Shown: piece by piece, positions 1-12,132 of the stretch | Position numbering within the stretch: the stretch's first letter is position 1 | How the letters are laid out: every line of letters starts with the position of its first letter | Assembly: GCA_027625915.1 (NCBI GenBank) | Contig: JANTQA010000030.1 | Location: 1,054,001-1,118,000, forward strand | Direction of reading: 5' to 3' | DNA from: Anaeramoeba flamelloides | Lineage: Eukaryota; Metamonada; Anaeramoebidae | DNA length: 64,000 bases | Notes under the pieces: generated by a model | Seen by the model: only the letters and a program-made list of their open reading frames with translations | Databases searched by the model: none | Told to the model about the DNA's origin: nothing | Position numbers and translations under genes: made by a program

Positions 1-1445
1 TTAGAAATAAAAAGAAAATTTCAAAAATTTTCTTTCTATTTCTAAAATTAAAAAAAAGCGCCGTTAGGTTTTTTTTACTTTTTGAAATGTAAAGAAAATT
101 TATTTAATTTTCTTTACATTACAAAAAGCAAAAAAAAAAACCTAGGGACTCTACGGCACTTGATGACACGATCACAGAGAAAATTATTCAAATCTTGAGT
201 GATATCTGAATTATTTATTTTTTACATAATTTACCAGATTGTGGTTTATCTTGCTTCGTTATATACAAATATAAGGCTAAGATACTTTGTTCGCTTTCCA
301 AATTTCAATATAGATCTTAAACTTTTCATTTTAAATTTCTTTTTTGTTTTTTGGTTTTCCATAATGCAAAAGAATTAAGTATAATCTTTGATTTTTCTCT
401 GTTCTTATAAATTCTGGAAAATCCAAATAAAACTGTTTGTTAAAATTAACCTAGATATTAGGGATTTTTATTTTCTAACTAGACATTTAAGCGAACAAAA
501 TATTGGAAGAAAATATTGAATATCATTCAAAAAGCTTTCTCGTAAGTTTGAAATCTAAAACCTTTTGTTGTGGTTTGAAGACCAAAAGTTTGGGTATATA
601 ATGTGTTTCGATTACAAGTTCTGTATCTTTTTAAAGTCTTTGGGTCTGGCAATATTTTTTAAAAATAACCAATAGATTGGGAACCTTTATTACTATTATC
701 ATTTATTCATCATTTTGAAGGATTTAAATCTTTTTATTTTTATTTATATATGTTTAAGAGCAAGACATTGAGAATAATTATAATTATGATTATAATTACC
801 AATTCCACTTGAATATTTGAAAATTGGATCATTACTCAGCGATATTTTTTCTTTTTCATTTTCCAGTGTATTTAGTTTTTGTATTTAGTTTGTTATTTGT
901 TGTAGCAAATTAGATCCTGAGTTTCCATCAATCAACAACAACCCATATTGTTACATTAGTTCAACAATCTTCTTAGTTATAATCCTCCTTTTGGATCCCC
1001 TTCCTGACCCATAATCATGGGCTTTTTCCAGCTCAAAATTATAATTATGGTTCTTCAAACACTTCAATATCATCTTAGATCACTTCAAACAATATCATTT
1101 TGTTGTTCTCTCAGTCCAAACTCAAATCATAACCAGGGATTATTTCAAAATCAAAATCATAGGAACTGAGATTTGATTACTTTATGTCCATAATGGAATT
1201 TTTGTTTAAAAAAATAATACTACCAATTTACAATTAAAATTTGTTTTAAGAAAGGCCTAAAATTAAATTTACAAACTAGACTACCCAACTCCAACTTTAG
1301 GAAAGGAACTTTCCCCTTGGATAAAAATAAACAATAAAAAAAATCAAAAAAAATAAAATAAAAAATAAAATTTTCAAGAAAAAAATAACAAGAAAAAAAA
1401 GCAAGAAAATGAAAAAAAAAATATTTTATTCGGATTCAAACATCA
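1..1445. repeat. Gene-free stretch with a palindrome-rich repeat
   Basis: No intact gene is seen. Bases 1-430 belong to a dispersed repeat built of successive short palindromes: about 1-50, 85-135, and a weaker one at 346-426 that starts and ends in a TTTCCA/TGGAAA-type arm. Related blocks lie near 34.99-35.26, 40.89-41.56, 48.23-48.45 and 56.21-56.40 kb. Bases 895-1180 have a less extreme base composition and read as an eroded Q/N/S-rich exon. Bases 1320-1445 are A-rich and adjoin the 3' end of the BTB gene. Confidence 0.55.
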
Positions 1446-3824
1446 TTAATTTTTTTTTTTTTTTTGATAAGTTGTTAACTTTTTTTTTTTTTTTTGATAG
1501 GTATTCGATTTAAATTTTTTTAAAGGATGAGAAAATTTTTTCTCGCCATGAATTTTTTTTTTTTCCAAATTGATGATCTTTTTTCTTGCCTTTTCAAAAC
1601 GAATAATGTTCATCAAATCCTTTTTTTGCTGAATAATTCTTTCTTTTTTGTATTTTTGTTTCCAAATTTTTTTTTTTTGTTGATCATTTTTTAAAACATA
1701 TTGTATGGAATTTTGGATGATCAATTCGCCGCCGGTATAATTTTTCCCCGAATTAATTTTTGATATCCAGTATGAAGCCTTCATTTTTTTATTATTCTCA
1801 ATAGTTTCCATGTTCGCATTATTTGCAGTATTCTCAACAACAATCCCATTACCGACTTTTCTTTTCTGATCTGGATTTGGGCTTGAACTTGAACTTGAAT
1901 TTGGATTTGAATCGGAATCGGAATCAGAAAGGTAGTTGGGCTCAGAATCAGAATCAAAATAGGAATCATTTGAGTTAAAGTGGTGATCTTTATTTGGGAA
2001 ATTTTGGTAATTGTTTGTTTTAAAATCGTTCCTCTTCCAAACCTTTTGGCTGATTGGCAAAAAATTTAGAAATACAAATTTACCGATTTTTTTTCTTTTT
2101 GTAACAACTATTAAAGGCACTCTGTCCTTCCACCGAGCTATTATCCTTCCACCACAACTCATTTTTTTATAGCGATAACTTGTTTCTCCACCATCGAAAT
2201 ATTTCAAATTTTTTACACAACGGTGGTTTGGGTTTGAAACGATACCTAATCCAGAAGGATTTTTTCGTAATTCATTTTTAAGTTCGATATAAGGAATGAG
2301 GCTAAGCTTGCCAATTAAGCCCGTCAAATTGTTTTTCATTGTTCGGGTCGCAAAGCAGGGTGTAAGTACCACCCCCTTACCGTCCAATATACAACGGCCA
2401 AGCAAGTTTCCAATTTTCTCAGGTTCCCGATAGGGTATTGTTGAATAATGGAAAACTGCTTGGAATTTCTCTAATTCTTCATATAGGGGCACCTCCTCTG
2501 TTAGATTGAATGTGGTAACCCTTGCAACCTTTGAAATGGCAGCTTCCACGTCCTTTCTCCATTCTAAACAAGGGTCATTTGCAAGTAACGCAACGAGTTT
2601 TTTAAATCTAAATTTTGCAAAATAATTTTTTAATTCCTCGTCCCTTACCGTCTTATTCTTTTTCTTGCTCTTTTTTTTATTTTTTTCTTTTGCTTTGCTA
2701 TTCTTTGTTTTTTTTTTCTTTTTCTTTTTCTTTTTCCTGATAATTGCTCCTTTGTTCGATTTTTTTTTAAGGCTATTATTCCTATTGCCACCATATAACG
2801 ATTTTTTAAAATTTAAATCATCAAGATTTTCAACTTCCATCCCACCGCCCAGAGGCTGATCATGGCCATTCATTCTATAATTATTCAAATCACTTCCCAA
2901 TGAATTGTGTGTCTCATTATTCCCGTTCTCATATTTGTTGTGTGTGCCGAAGGTGTTTGTATGAAGAAGAGAATAATTTGAATGTGGCGAACAATATTTA
3001 TTCGACAATAAAGAAAACATTTTTTGATCAGAAACCAATGCCATTTTATTAATCTCGATTAACGCTTCAAGATCCATTTTTTCAAAGCGAACAAAGGTTA
3101 ACAAATGAGAAATTTCTTGCAAAATATTGTCTGCGGATGCTGTCAAATGCAAAAAATTCAAATGCTCATTAGGATAGGATTTCAGTTTGATTAGTTTGGA
3201 TTTGCAAAGAAATTGGCCACGTTCATAAATCCTTCGCAAAATTAAAATTGGTGGGACAGGCTCTGTTCTCCCCTGCGCAACCCGAGTTAACAAAGTTTTG
3301 ACTTCGTGATCATTTAAACGATCCAGGCAGCTGCTCTTTTTTAAGATCTCCGATGCCCTTTCGTCAAAAAACTCCAGGATCTTTTGGTTGATAAACGGTT
3401 GCTCGCATTCAATTGATAACTCAAGCTGCTCAAAAATTGTTTTGACAGAGAGCATTGATAATATAAAATTGAAACAGATTTGAATCAATTCATAGACCTC
3501 ATACTTTTGTGAAATATATAATACAGACCATACGTCTTCACCAGTCAAGTCCACTTCCTTTGTATAAAAAAATTCTAAAAATAATTGAAACGCCTTCGAG
3601 GAGATCTCCGGAACTTCGATTGTTAACATCCTTTCTGTTTCAATTTCTCCTTCACGGGTAGGCTGTTCGTAGAATCGTTCATTGAATTTTTTGGAGTTTA
3701 ATGATAAAATAATCCGATGCCCATACATATGAAACTTCTCCGGTCCAACAACGAAATGGACATCTGCAATATCAGAATTGTTCATAATTTTGGTGAGATC
3801 ACTTTTAATATTCACTACACTCAT
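1446..3824 (-). CDS. BTB/POZ protein with C-terminal amidotransferase-like domain
   Basis: A 792-residue single-exon protein. Residues about 17-125 form a BTB/POZ domain: DVHFVVG at the start, an H-R-x-x-L motif near 36-40, and a hydrophobic LFLEFFYT helix near 81-88. A BACK-like helical stretch follows to about 200. BTB domains dimerise and often act as cullin-3 substrate adaptors or transcription factors. A lysine run (363-391) leads into residues about 395-712, which resemble the class I glutamine-amidotransferase-like (GATase-like) domains of bacterial proteins: HYSTIPY, GNLLGRCILDGKGVVL, FDGGETSYR near 543-551, ARWKDRVPLIV and FLNFLP, ending in a GGELIIQNSIQYVL helix. A D/S/N-rich insert (about 600-685) splits that last helix from the rest. 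The catalytic Cys-His pair of true amidotransferases was not identified. The BTB assignment is firm; the C-terminal domain rests on remembered pattern similarity. Confidence 0.85.
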   Translation of the reverse strand: MSVVNIKSDLTKIMNNSDIADVHFVVGPEKFHMYGHRIILSLNSKKFNERFYEQPTREGEIETERMLTIEVPEISSKAFQLFLEFFYTKEVDLTGEDVWSVLYISQKYEVYELIQICFNFILSMLSVKTIFEQLELSIECEQPFINQKILEFFDERASEILKKSSCLDRLNDHEVKTLLTRVAQGRTEPVPPILILRRIYERGQFLCKSKLIKLKSYPNEHLNFLHLTASADNILQEISHLLTFVRFEKMDLEALIEINKMALVSDQKMFSLLSNKYCSPHSNYSLLHTNTFGTHNKYENGNNETHNSLGSDLNNYRMNGHDQPLGGGMEVENLDDLNFKKSLYGGNRNNSLKKKSNKGAIIRKKKKKKKKKTKNSKAKEKNKKKSKKKNKTVRDEELKNYFAKFRFKKLVALLANDPCLEWRKDVEAAISKVARVTTFNLTEEVPLYEELEKFQAVFHYSTIPYREPEKIGNLLGRCILDGKGVVLTPCFATRTMKNNLTGLIGKLSLIPYIELKNELRKNPSGLGIVSNPNHRCVKNLKYFDGGETSYRYKKMSCGGRIIARWKDRVPLIVVTKRKKIGKFVFLNFLPISQKVWKRNDFKTNNYQNFPNKDHHFNSNDSYFDSDSEPNYLSDSDSDSNPNSSSSSSPNPDQKRKVGNGIVVENTANNANMETIENNKKMKASYWISKINSGKNYTGGELIIQNSIQYVLKNDQQKKKIWKQKYKKERIIQQKKDLMNIIRFEKARKKIINLEKKKIHGEKKFSHPLKKFKSNTYQKKKKKLTTYQKKKKN

Positions 3825-4053
3825 TTTTGCTTTTGATTTTGCTTTTGTTTCAAAGTTTTTTGGTTGGGAATGAAAAAAAAAAAGAAAAAAAAAATAAAAA
3901 GAAAGAAAATGTTAAAAAAATGAATCTTTTTTACCAATTGTTTCATTTAATCTAAGGCGACTTGAATAATTATTTTTTTACAAATGTAGAGAGATTAACT
4001 GTAAAATTTGATTCTCTCTTTGTGATTTTCCTATTTGTTAAAAAAACAATTGA

Positions 4054-4235
4054 ACAAAATTTTCATCTTAACTTTCCAAAAAATTGTTTCCACAAGATCA
4101 CAGTCAAATTTTAAATTATTATATTCTATAAATCAGATGAAAATCTTTAATGGCTTTTTGAACTGTTAACTTTGATTATTTATTGAATTAATTATTTTAC
4201 TTTCTTTTTTTGGTAAGCTGAGATGAAAATTTTGT
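4054..4235. mobile_element. Short inverted-repeat element, family H copy 1
   Basis: About 180 bp bounded by inverted ends: ACAAAATTTTCATCTTAACT on the left and its imperfect complement (AGATGAAAATTTTGT) on the right. The same ends at nearly the same spacing recur at 9713-9897 and 23317-23496. It has no coding capacity, so it is a non-autonomous MITE-like element or its relic. Confidence 0.55.
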
Positions 4236-5959
4236 TATGATTATTTTACAATAAAAAGTAAATGTATATAATTGTTTGACATTTAAGTACTGTAGTATAA
4301 TATTCTATAAAAACTACTAACATTGGTCGACACTTGAAACAACTATCACAATACAGAAACTATCCATACTCTACCTATTGTTAAAATACAAACAACACCT
4401 CAAAAATGATTCTTATTGATTGTATTTTACTTGTTTTTGATATCTTCCTTGAAAAGAATTTTCAAATTTTTCTCTATTTACAATAGTTAGATTTTCTTTT
4501 CAATTATGGTTCTAAAAATAACTCAATTAGACTTTTTAAATCTCTGTTGCAATATTATTCTTGTGCTTCTTTTTTTCTGGTAGACCTATTCATCAATCAT
4601 CAAAGAAACTGATAAATAATAATTTAGTTAATAGGATATAGGTTTTTTAAAGTTCTATAAAAAATTAAATGTTCCAAGAGAAAAATTAAGAATTTTTATC
4701 AAATAATAAAGATAAATTTTGTTAATTTTCACAGTAAAAAAAAATAAAAAATTTGATAAAAATTTCAAAATTGTGAACAAATTTATTTCTTATTTTAAAA
4801 ATTTGTACTCAAGATCAAGTAGTTTACCTCCAAAATTGATAATATATCATACACACTATTAAATACTTAATTAACTGTGACATTGGAAGAAGAAGGTAAA
4901 AAGATTTTGGATTTTATTATGAAAAACTGAATGTTTTTTATCAAAAAAAAAAAACATAAAATAAACATTTTTTTACAAGAAGTTGGAAATTTACAAATCA
5001 TTAATATTCTCAGGAAATATTTTTAATAAACAACACTCTCTCTAATATCATAATAATCTTGTTTACCAGGATAAAAATTTTTTTAATAAAAATCATTTTT
5101 TTTTCACTTTAATTGTATTTTCAATTCGAAAAATAAAATAATTTTTTTGAAACAAAGTAACAATATATATTTATTTCTCTCTATAGTTTTATTTCTTAAA
5201 TCATTGATAAGAAACCTCTCAACTCATATATATATATATATATATAATTTAGTGATATTTTTTCCAATTTATAGAAAAAAGCAAAACAAATACAATTAAC
5301 TAAAAACAGAAGTAGTTGAAAGTAGGATAATACTACATTTAAATTTATATTCTATATGATTATTAATCAAATTTAAACTAGCTTTTAATCAAATTTTGAT
5401 GTATGTTTACCAAATGTTTTTTTTCAATTTTTACTATTACTTTATCTAAAATATAACCAAAATCAAAAAAGGGTTAAAAATTAGTATTTGTTCCATTTCC
5501 TTTCAAAAATTTGTTGAAGATTAGAAAACAACATTTAATAGTCATTTTAAAATTGGTTATGTTTATAATAAAAACCCAGGTACTCTGCAAAAGAAATAAT
5601 TACTTAGACAAATGCAATGATAACAAATTGAATACCCAGGATTATAAATATTTCTTTTTGTTTTGTTTTGGGTCAACATAACAACCAACTCTAGGAAATC
5701 ACCAAGTTCGTATTTTTGAAATTATCCTTTCAAAAAAAAAAAAGAAAAAAAAAAAAAAAAAACAATAAAATAATATAACATAATATAATTGTTGTTGGGT
5801 TGGAACTGTATTTTGTTAATTTGTTTAAGAGTACTTGATGATCTATATTGAAAGAATTCGTGTCACTATAAATGTATCAACAATTAAAATATATTATAAT
5901 TGAAAGAAAATCAATCTATTTTTTAAATATCTCTCAAGTCTGTTTTACAAATATTATGG

Positions 5960-6830
5960 AACAATAAATTATTAATTTTTTTACAAACAACAAAGTTAAT
6001 AAATTATCATTTTATAATTTTTTTTTAATTCCTATTCCAGATCTAAAAATAGAAACCTTAATTAATTGTTTCCAATCTCCAATAATCAATTTTTAGAACT
6101 TCCACAAGAAACAATTTTATCTTTTTTTTTTTAAATTTCAAAGATTAACTCAATAATTATTATCATAAAAATCTAAATATTGATTAATTTTTGATTCCCT
6201 TTCATAAAGCTACTTGTGGTATCAATATATTTCGAAGATTTAAGAAATAATTTGTCAAAAGTTTTAATTTTTTTTTAATTTCATAAAAAGAACTCATGAT
6301 CATAAACATAAAAACACAAAGACTGATTAATTTTGTTTGCTATGGATATCACAGTAACATAATATCTTTCCAATACCTGGAAAGAATTTGCCAAAATAAC
6401 CTTTTTGTTAAGCAAATTAATTTGTTTTAAAAACAAGAAAATTTTAGCAACTAATCTAAATTTCGCCACTAATTTAACAACGATATTTCACAAATTTGAA
6501 GTCTTCATATTGAAGATTAAATTATTAAATTTTACCCAAAATGCACTATTTTTTCAAATATTTTTAGAGTTTTCTACTAATCTAAAGATTATTTTTTTGT
6601 ATTAGATCATCTCTTTGGTTCTATTATACAAATCAAATTTCTATAAATTTTATAACTAATATAACACTCATGCGAGTTACCTTCAATAGCAACACACTTT
6701 AAATAAAAACTTCTCAATATTGGACGCCAATCCCTCAACTCCGAAACGTTAAAAAAAAATATTAAATCAAAATACAGTCCCTCAATGACCATTAGTATCA
6801 AATCTTCCATTTTCGAATGAAGATTATTGG
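5960..6830 (+). repeat. Decayed dispersed repeat R2, copy 1
   Basis: This stretch aligns by eye, in the same orientation, with about 24330-25480 and 45370-46010. Landmarks in the same order are a block reading AATTCCTATTCCAGATCTAA, then TTTCAAAGATTA followed by an ATTATYAACATAAAAAYC-like block, then a segment with GCAACTAATCTAAATTTCGC, then a segment around CTAATATAACACTCATGCGA. No termini or protein are recognised. The element class is unknown. Confidence 0.45.
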
Positions 6831-7180
6831 AGAACCAAACTCATTCCATTGTAACAAACTCTTAAAGTTAATTTTTAGGTATCTATGAAAAAAAAGAAAA
6901 AAAAAAATTTAGGTTTTTCTTTCTTGGAGAAATAATATTTTCTAATTTTACTCTTTGAATTTTTTGCAGAAAAAAATTTTTCCCAAATAATACCAATAGC
7001 TATCAGAAACCGTTAACAAGTCTAATTTTTATACGAGAATATTACGTATTGGAAAATCACCCTGCTTTGAAAATTGTTAATCTATTTCTTTTGGGAGCTC
7101 TATTGTTAAAAGAACAATTGTACAATTTGAATTCTGTTTTAAGGATTTAATATAAAATTAAAATAAAATATAATAAACCC

Positions 7181-7211
<31 letters not shown>

Positions 7212-7332
7212 GAGTATTTATTAATCAATAAATTAATAAAGAAAATTGAAAAAAGAATTTAAATTAATTTTTTTTTTTTTTTATTCTAAAAATAAATAAT
7301 AAAACAAAATATTAATTTTTTTTTTTTTACAT

Positions 7333-7441
7333 TTATTTGTATTGTCTTCTATTATTATGACCTCGTCTACCTCTGGAATTTCTCGCAGAAAAACGGTTAT
7401 TAGACTTTGAAAACCGATTTTTCTTATTAATATTATTTTTC

Positions 7442-7501
<60 letters not shown>

Positions 7502-9372
7502 GTATTACTATTACTATTATTATTATTATTATTATTAAAGGATTTTTTGTCATTCGATTTATCAACTTTGTATCCTTTGAGAATGACTTCTGGGACTTCT
7601 GAAAGGGCGAAGCATTTGGAAATTTTAGCGCGATTTAATTCATTGACTTTAAAAACATCCTTCATAGTGTGGGAATCATAAGCCCTTATGAATGATTTGA
7701 AAGCTGTGACGGCGTATGCTCTTAAAAAAGAATTTCTTTTTATTAATATAACCAATTGGTCATGCACTTTTGCGATTTTGTTTGAAGGAACTGTAAACTC
7801 AGAAATGGGCACATTGGATTCTTTTAAATATTTCAAAAACTTTAATTCTTGGGGTAAGAGAAATAGAATGGCTTTCCCACGTTTGCCCGAACGGGCGGTT
7901 CTACCAACCCTATGAATATAATCCTTTGTGTTTGATGGTGGGTCGTATTGGATGATCCAATCCACGGATGGGATATCGAGCCCTCGAGCTGCAACGTTGG
8001 TGCAAAGCAAAATACCCTTTTTCGCCGAACAGAATTCAAAATACGTTTGAGTTCGTTTTCTTTGTTTTTGCTTCCCATGTAAGAAATTGCATGGCAAGTC
8101 GATATAGGAAAGCAATTCGAAATGGAATTTTACTGAATTTACTGATGAGAAAAAGACAACAACCTTCTTATTGACATTTTTTTTTAAAAAGGTATATAAT
8201 AGCAACAATCGCTTTTCTTCTTGGCATACAACAAACCCTTGTTCCAAAGTTTCAACAGTCGCAGTTTTTTCTTCCTTTGTATCGTTATTGTTTTGCTTTT
8301 TTTCAGTGGTATGGTTCGGGCTATTATCCGAATTGGTCTGAGTGCTCTCCTTTTTCCCTCCATTACTATTCCGATTTAAATTATCATTTTCATCCTCGTC
8401 AATATCAATAAAGATGGGTTCTTCCCAAAAGGATATTTTAATTAGATCGTCTAATTTGGAGCTTTGGGTCGCCGAGAAAAGAACTGTTTGCCTCTTCTTT
8501 GGGATAATTTCAAAAATTTGATTCAGCTCATCTTCATAGCCTATTTGTAAGATTTGATCGGCTTCGTCAAGAATAAAGCTTTTTAAGTTTTGGAAAACAA
8601 ATCCTTCTGTGTTATTTAAGTGGTCAAGCAATCTACCTGGGGTTGCAATAATGATATTTATTCCCTTCTCGAGCTGCTCCTGTTCAATTTCCTTATCAAC
8701 GCCGCCAATCAAAACGCCATGCGAGAGATTTTTATGGTGGCGCATAAGTCTTGATGCCACAAAATGAATCTGAAGCGCAAGCTCTCTTGTTGGAACTAAA
8801 ACAATCACACCCGTTCCTAGCCGTGAATTGAACTTTAATCTGGTTAATTGTTCAACAGCCGGGATTAGAAATGCTAATGTTTTCCCAGATCCCGTTTTAG
8901 CTTTCCCTATAAGATCACAACCCTTAAGTAATAATGGAATTGTTGTACTTTGAATAGGTCTTGGTACTAGAAAGCTGTCTTCTTTTAATGACCTTTGTGT
9001 TTTTTTTGAAAGCTTTAATTCCTGGAATGAATTGATGATCTTTTTTGGTATTTTATTATGTTTCTTTATTTGTTTTTTTGGTAAAGGAACTAACTTTCCT
9101 TTGTCTTGGTTTTTCTTTTTGTTTTTCTTTTTTTTATTCTTGTTCAGATTCTGATTATTATGATTAGGATTATTTTGTTTTTGTTTTTGTTTTTGTTCTT
9201 TTTTGGTTGTGTTGTAATTATTTCGTGTTTTATTATTTTGGTTTCTTTTATTTTGGTTTCTTTTGTTTTGGTTTCTTTTATTTGAGTTGGTTTGGTTTGA
9301 TCTTATTTTCTTTGTTCGTAGGTTTTTTTTGTTTCCATGTGAGTGATCAAATTTTCTTTTTCTATTGTTCAT
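7333..9372 (-). CDS. HAS1: DEAD-box RNA helicase Has1/DDX18
   Basis: A 679-residue single-exon protein. Family knowledge: Has1/DDX18 is a nucleolar ATP-dependent RNA helicase that helps release snoRNAs and process rRNA of both ribosomal subunits. The helicase core spans about 113-600 and follows a K/N/Q-rich basic N-terminus. Visible motifs: Q-motif region near 137-141, Walker A AKTGSGKT (158-165), PTRELA (194-199), ATPGR (243-247), DEAD (269-272), SAT (300-302), ARGLD (462-466) and HRVGRTAR (487-494). The segments EQGFVV, FFSSVNSVKFH, HGKQKQ and the ending RAYDSHTMKDVF are diagnostic of Has1. Two low-complexity additions are unusual: an acidic N/T-rich insert (about 326-372) between the RecA lobes, and an almost pure asparagine run (about 613-645) before an RG/R-rich tail. 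Assignment is secure. Confidence 0.95.
7440..7545 (-). repeat. (AAT)n microsatellite coding poly-asparagine
   Basis: On the plus strand this is a nearly pure ATT trinucleotide run with a few AGT/ACT interruptions. It lies in frame inside the Has1 gene and encodes its C-terminal asparagine tract, using AAT codons almost only. Such a run is prone to length change by slippage. Confidence 0.9.
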
Positions 9373-9712
9373 TTCAAATTTGCTTTATTTAAAAGAAATA
9401 ACAAATTCCAGAAAAATTGTAAAAAATAAATCTTACGTAATTTTAAATTGATGAAAATAAGATTAACAATTTTTTTAAAGACTTTCTCTCGTTGACTTAG
9501 AATCAACACAGTTCTTTGAATTTATTGTTTTTGGAATATTGACAACCACAGAACTTATTTGGATCTACTTAAATTTTGTATCCATCATTTTGGGATCCTT
9601 CTTAAGATCCAAAAATCCTAAATTAACCAATCCATTTTAAAAAAATTGGTATAGTTACTAAGTTAATGAATTAATAAAATTGTGTATTACTATTTGTTAC
9701 AAAATAAATGGA

Positions 9713-9897
9713 ACAAAATTTTCATTTAGCTTTCCAAATAAAGAGTTTATAAAACCAAATAACATTTCAAATTTTTTAATTCTTAATAATCAAGTACTAA
9801 TGATTAAATTCCCCTTTTTGAATTGGGGACTTTTGATCAATGATTTAAATTCTTAGAGAGTGATTATTTTTTTGAAAAGCTGAATGAATACTTTGAT
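9713..9897. mobile_element. Short inverted-repeat element, family H copy 2
   Basis: The left end ACAAAATTTTCATTTAGCTT matches copy 1 at 4054 and is inverted, with decay, at the right end (GAAAAGCTGAATGAATACTT). Length and spacing match the other two family members. No coding capacity. Confidence 0.5.
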
Positions 9898-10010
9898 GTT
9901 TTTTCTATTTTATGAACAGTATGTGCTTTTAGATTTTTTGAATTTACTAAAGGAGAAATTCAATTTTTATCTGTATTATTTTTTAAGGAAGTAAAAGCAC
10001 TGAAAGACTA

Positions 10011-10419
10011 TCTAAAATAAAGCCACCACAGATGCCTTGCGAATTAAAACATCAGTGAATTAGACTCATTATCGTTTTAGATCTGGAAGAACTATAAAAT
10101 TTCAAAAATTTCGTAAAAGGTAATTTTGACAAGAATAGAAAGTTATGTGTTAGCTGCTATTAAAAAACACAGACATATGAATTTTGTTCTAATTGAAGTA
10201 TTGTCTATTTTCCAATAAAAACCACTGAATAAATGGACTTAGAAGAAACATAGTTGGGTTATTGTTTTTACTACATTATTCCAATTAACTATCTGATCTT
10301 GTCCAATTACCTTTTACGAAATTTTTGAAATTTTATAGTTCTTCCAGATCTAAAACGATAAAGAGTCTAATTCACTGATGTTTTAATTCGCAAGCCACCT
10401 GTGGTGACTTTATTTTAGA
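10011..10419. mobile_element. MITE with about 125-bp inverted ends and TA flanks (family A)
   Basis: The left arm (10011-10135) and right arm (about 10295-10419) are near-perfect inverted copies of each other. They start TCTAAAATAAAG and include long identical blocks such as GAATTAAAACATCAGTGAAT. TA dinucleotides flank both sides (10009-10010 and 10420-10421), as expected for a Tc1/mariner-type target duplication. The about 160-bp centre has no open frame. High arm identity suggests a fairly young insertion. Class assignment is inference from the TA flanks. Confidence 0.85.
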
Positions 10420-12132
10420 TAACCCTTAAGCTACCAATTTCACTTTTTTATGAATCAGTATTGTAACCAGAAAAAAATATTTTTTAAATTAAACTGTGTT
10501 TTGTTGGTTTTAATCATTTCAAGTGCTTGTTGAAAAAAATTTTATTATATTACCCACAAGTATAAAATACTGTTATTTTCCAAATAAACAATCAAAATTT
10601 TTATTTCAATTTCCAAAATAAATATTATTTCATACTGCTACATTCAAGCTAGCAGATTAGCGGTATAAGTATTGCCTTAGAGTTAACTAAGGAAGTGTAT
10701 AGTATTGTCTAAAAACAAAATCATTTCTAAAAGATATTATAAATATTATTTGGATTTACTTCAACTTATCAACAAGAAAAATATTTTGGAATGTTAACTA
10801 AAAATTTTCAATTTTTTTTAATTGGAAAATAATAATAAAATCAAACAATTGAATGATAATGTTAAATTAAGTAGTTTACTTTGGGAAATACCAAATTACC
10901 GATCAAATGTTCCTGTCTGAATATTCTTTAGGATATTTTTATATTATTTTTGAAATAAATTATTTTTAAGTCGTAGATGTAAAAAATAAATATCAAAAGT
11001 AACAACTGAATAAAAAAACAATATCATTTACTGATCCACTTGAAAAGTAATAAAAAAGTCAAATTGTTGACGTTCTAGTATTACAATCTTAGTTTCTTCT
11101 AATTTTCTTCTAATTATCTAAGAATAAAATGGATTATATATAATAGATTTAAAAAAAATTATGAGAATTGATAATAAATCATTTAGATTATCATTTTCTA
11201 GCTAACTTCTTGTAAAATATTTAACATTTAAAGATCTTTTGTTAAATATGATAAGAGTAAATAAAATGATTTAAATTAAGAGAACTTATGATATAGAATG
11301 TATTTAATGGTTTGGATATGAGAATTTGTAATACTCATTGAATAGAGTACCAGTATTGGTTAATAGTCAACCATCTTGCCTGAAATTGATCATAATAATT
11401 GATATAAAGATCTAATAAACCAGCCAACAAACCGATTTTAAAGTAAAATTATTTTTTGATCTGAAAATTGGTTTATTTCCTTCTTTTTATTTATTTTTTA
11501 AAAATTAATTGTTTTTTCAGGATTTTAGTTTTAATCTAATATTTTATTTTTCTAATTCTAAAATTTTTAAATAACTAATAAAATTTATCTAGAATTAAAT
11601 TTATAACAATTTTTTAATTCTGATCTAATAACAAATATCATAATTTTTGATTTATTTACTTAAAAGATTCTCAAAATTTTAAATAATGGAAATTTTTTAA
11701 ATTTTTTATGAATTGAAATCCAATTATAATTTATTCTTATACATTTTTAAAAGAATATTTAATGTGAACTGAATAATTTTTTCAAGTTCATCAAATAATT
11801 ATATTATAAAGACATATAAATTATTAAAAAAAGTTAATTTTTTTTTTGTTTTATAATTCAGAAAATTTTAGTTAAACTTTTGAGTTGAAGACGAGTAAAT
11901 ATTTCTATAAAAAGTTTTTAATAAATCTAATAATTACTTTGAAAGTTCTGAAAAATGAGATATATTTTTATTGAAAAAAATGCAAAAGAAATTATCTTTA
12001 AAATATATGATTTACCATTTTCTTCTGTACGAGGCTAAAAAAATGACAAAAAATAATATTCTTACAAATATGTTTTAATCAGCTTTATCATTAGATTAAA
12101 TTCTTAACGAATTACTCTTTAAATTTTATCTA

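Larger units (their letters stand above)
3825..7332. other. Gene-free stretch between the BTB and Has1 genes
   Basis: AT-rich DNA with A and T homopolymers and a (TA)n run near 5228-5247. It carries one short inverted-repeat element (4054-4235) and one copy of a long decayed dispersed repeat (about 5960-6830), both listed separately. The small open frames here have no recognisable domains. No RNA gene is seen. Confidence 0.6.

Noticed and set aside
895-1180. Alternative genetic code with TAA/TAG read as glutamine
   Set aside because: All well-supported genes end in TAA or TGA exactly where family alignments end, and contain no internal TAA/TAG.
6607-6810. 67-codon minus-strand frame with protein-like composition
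   Set aside because: Lies in dispersed repeat R2; the other two copies do not keep the frame.
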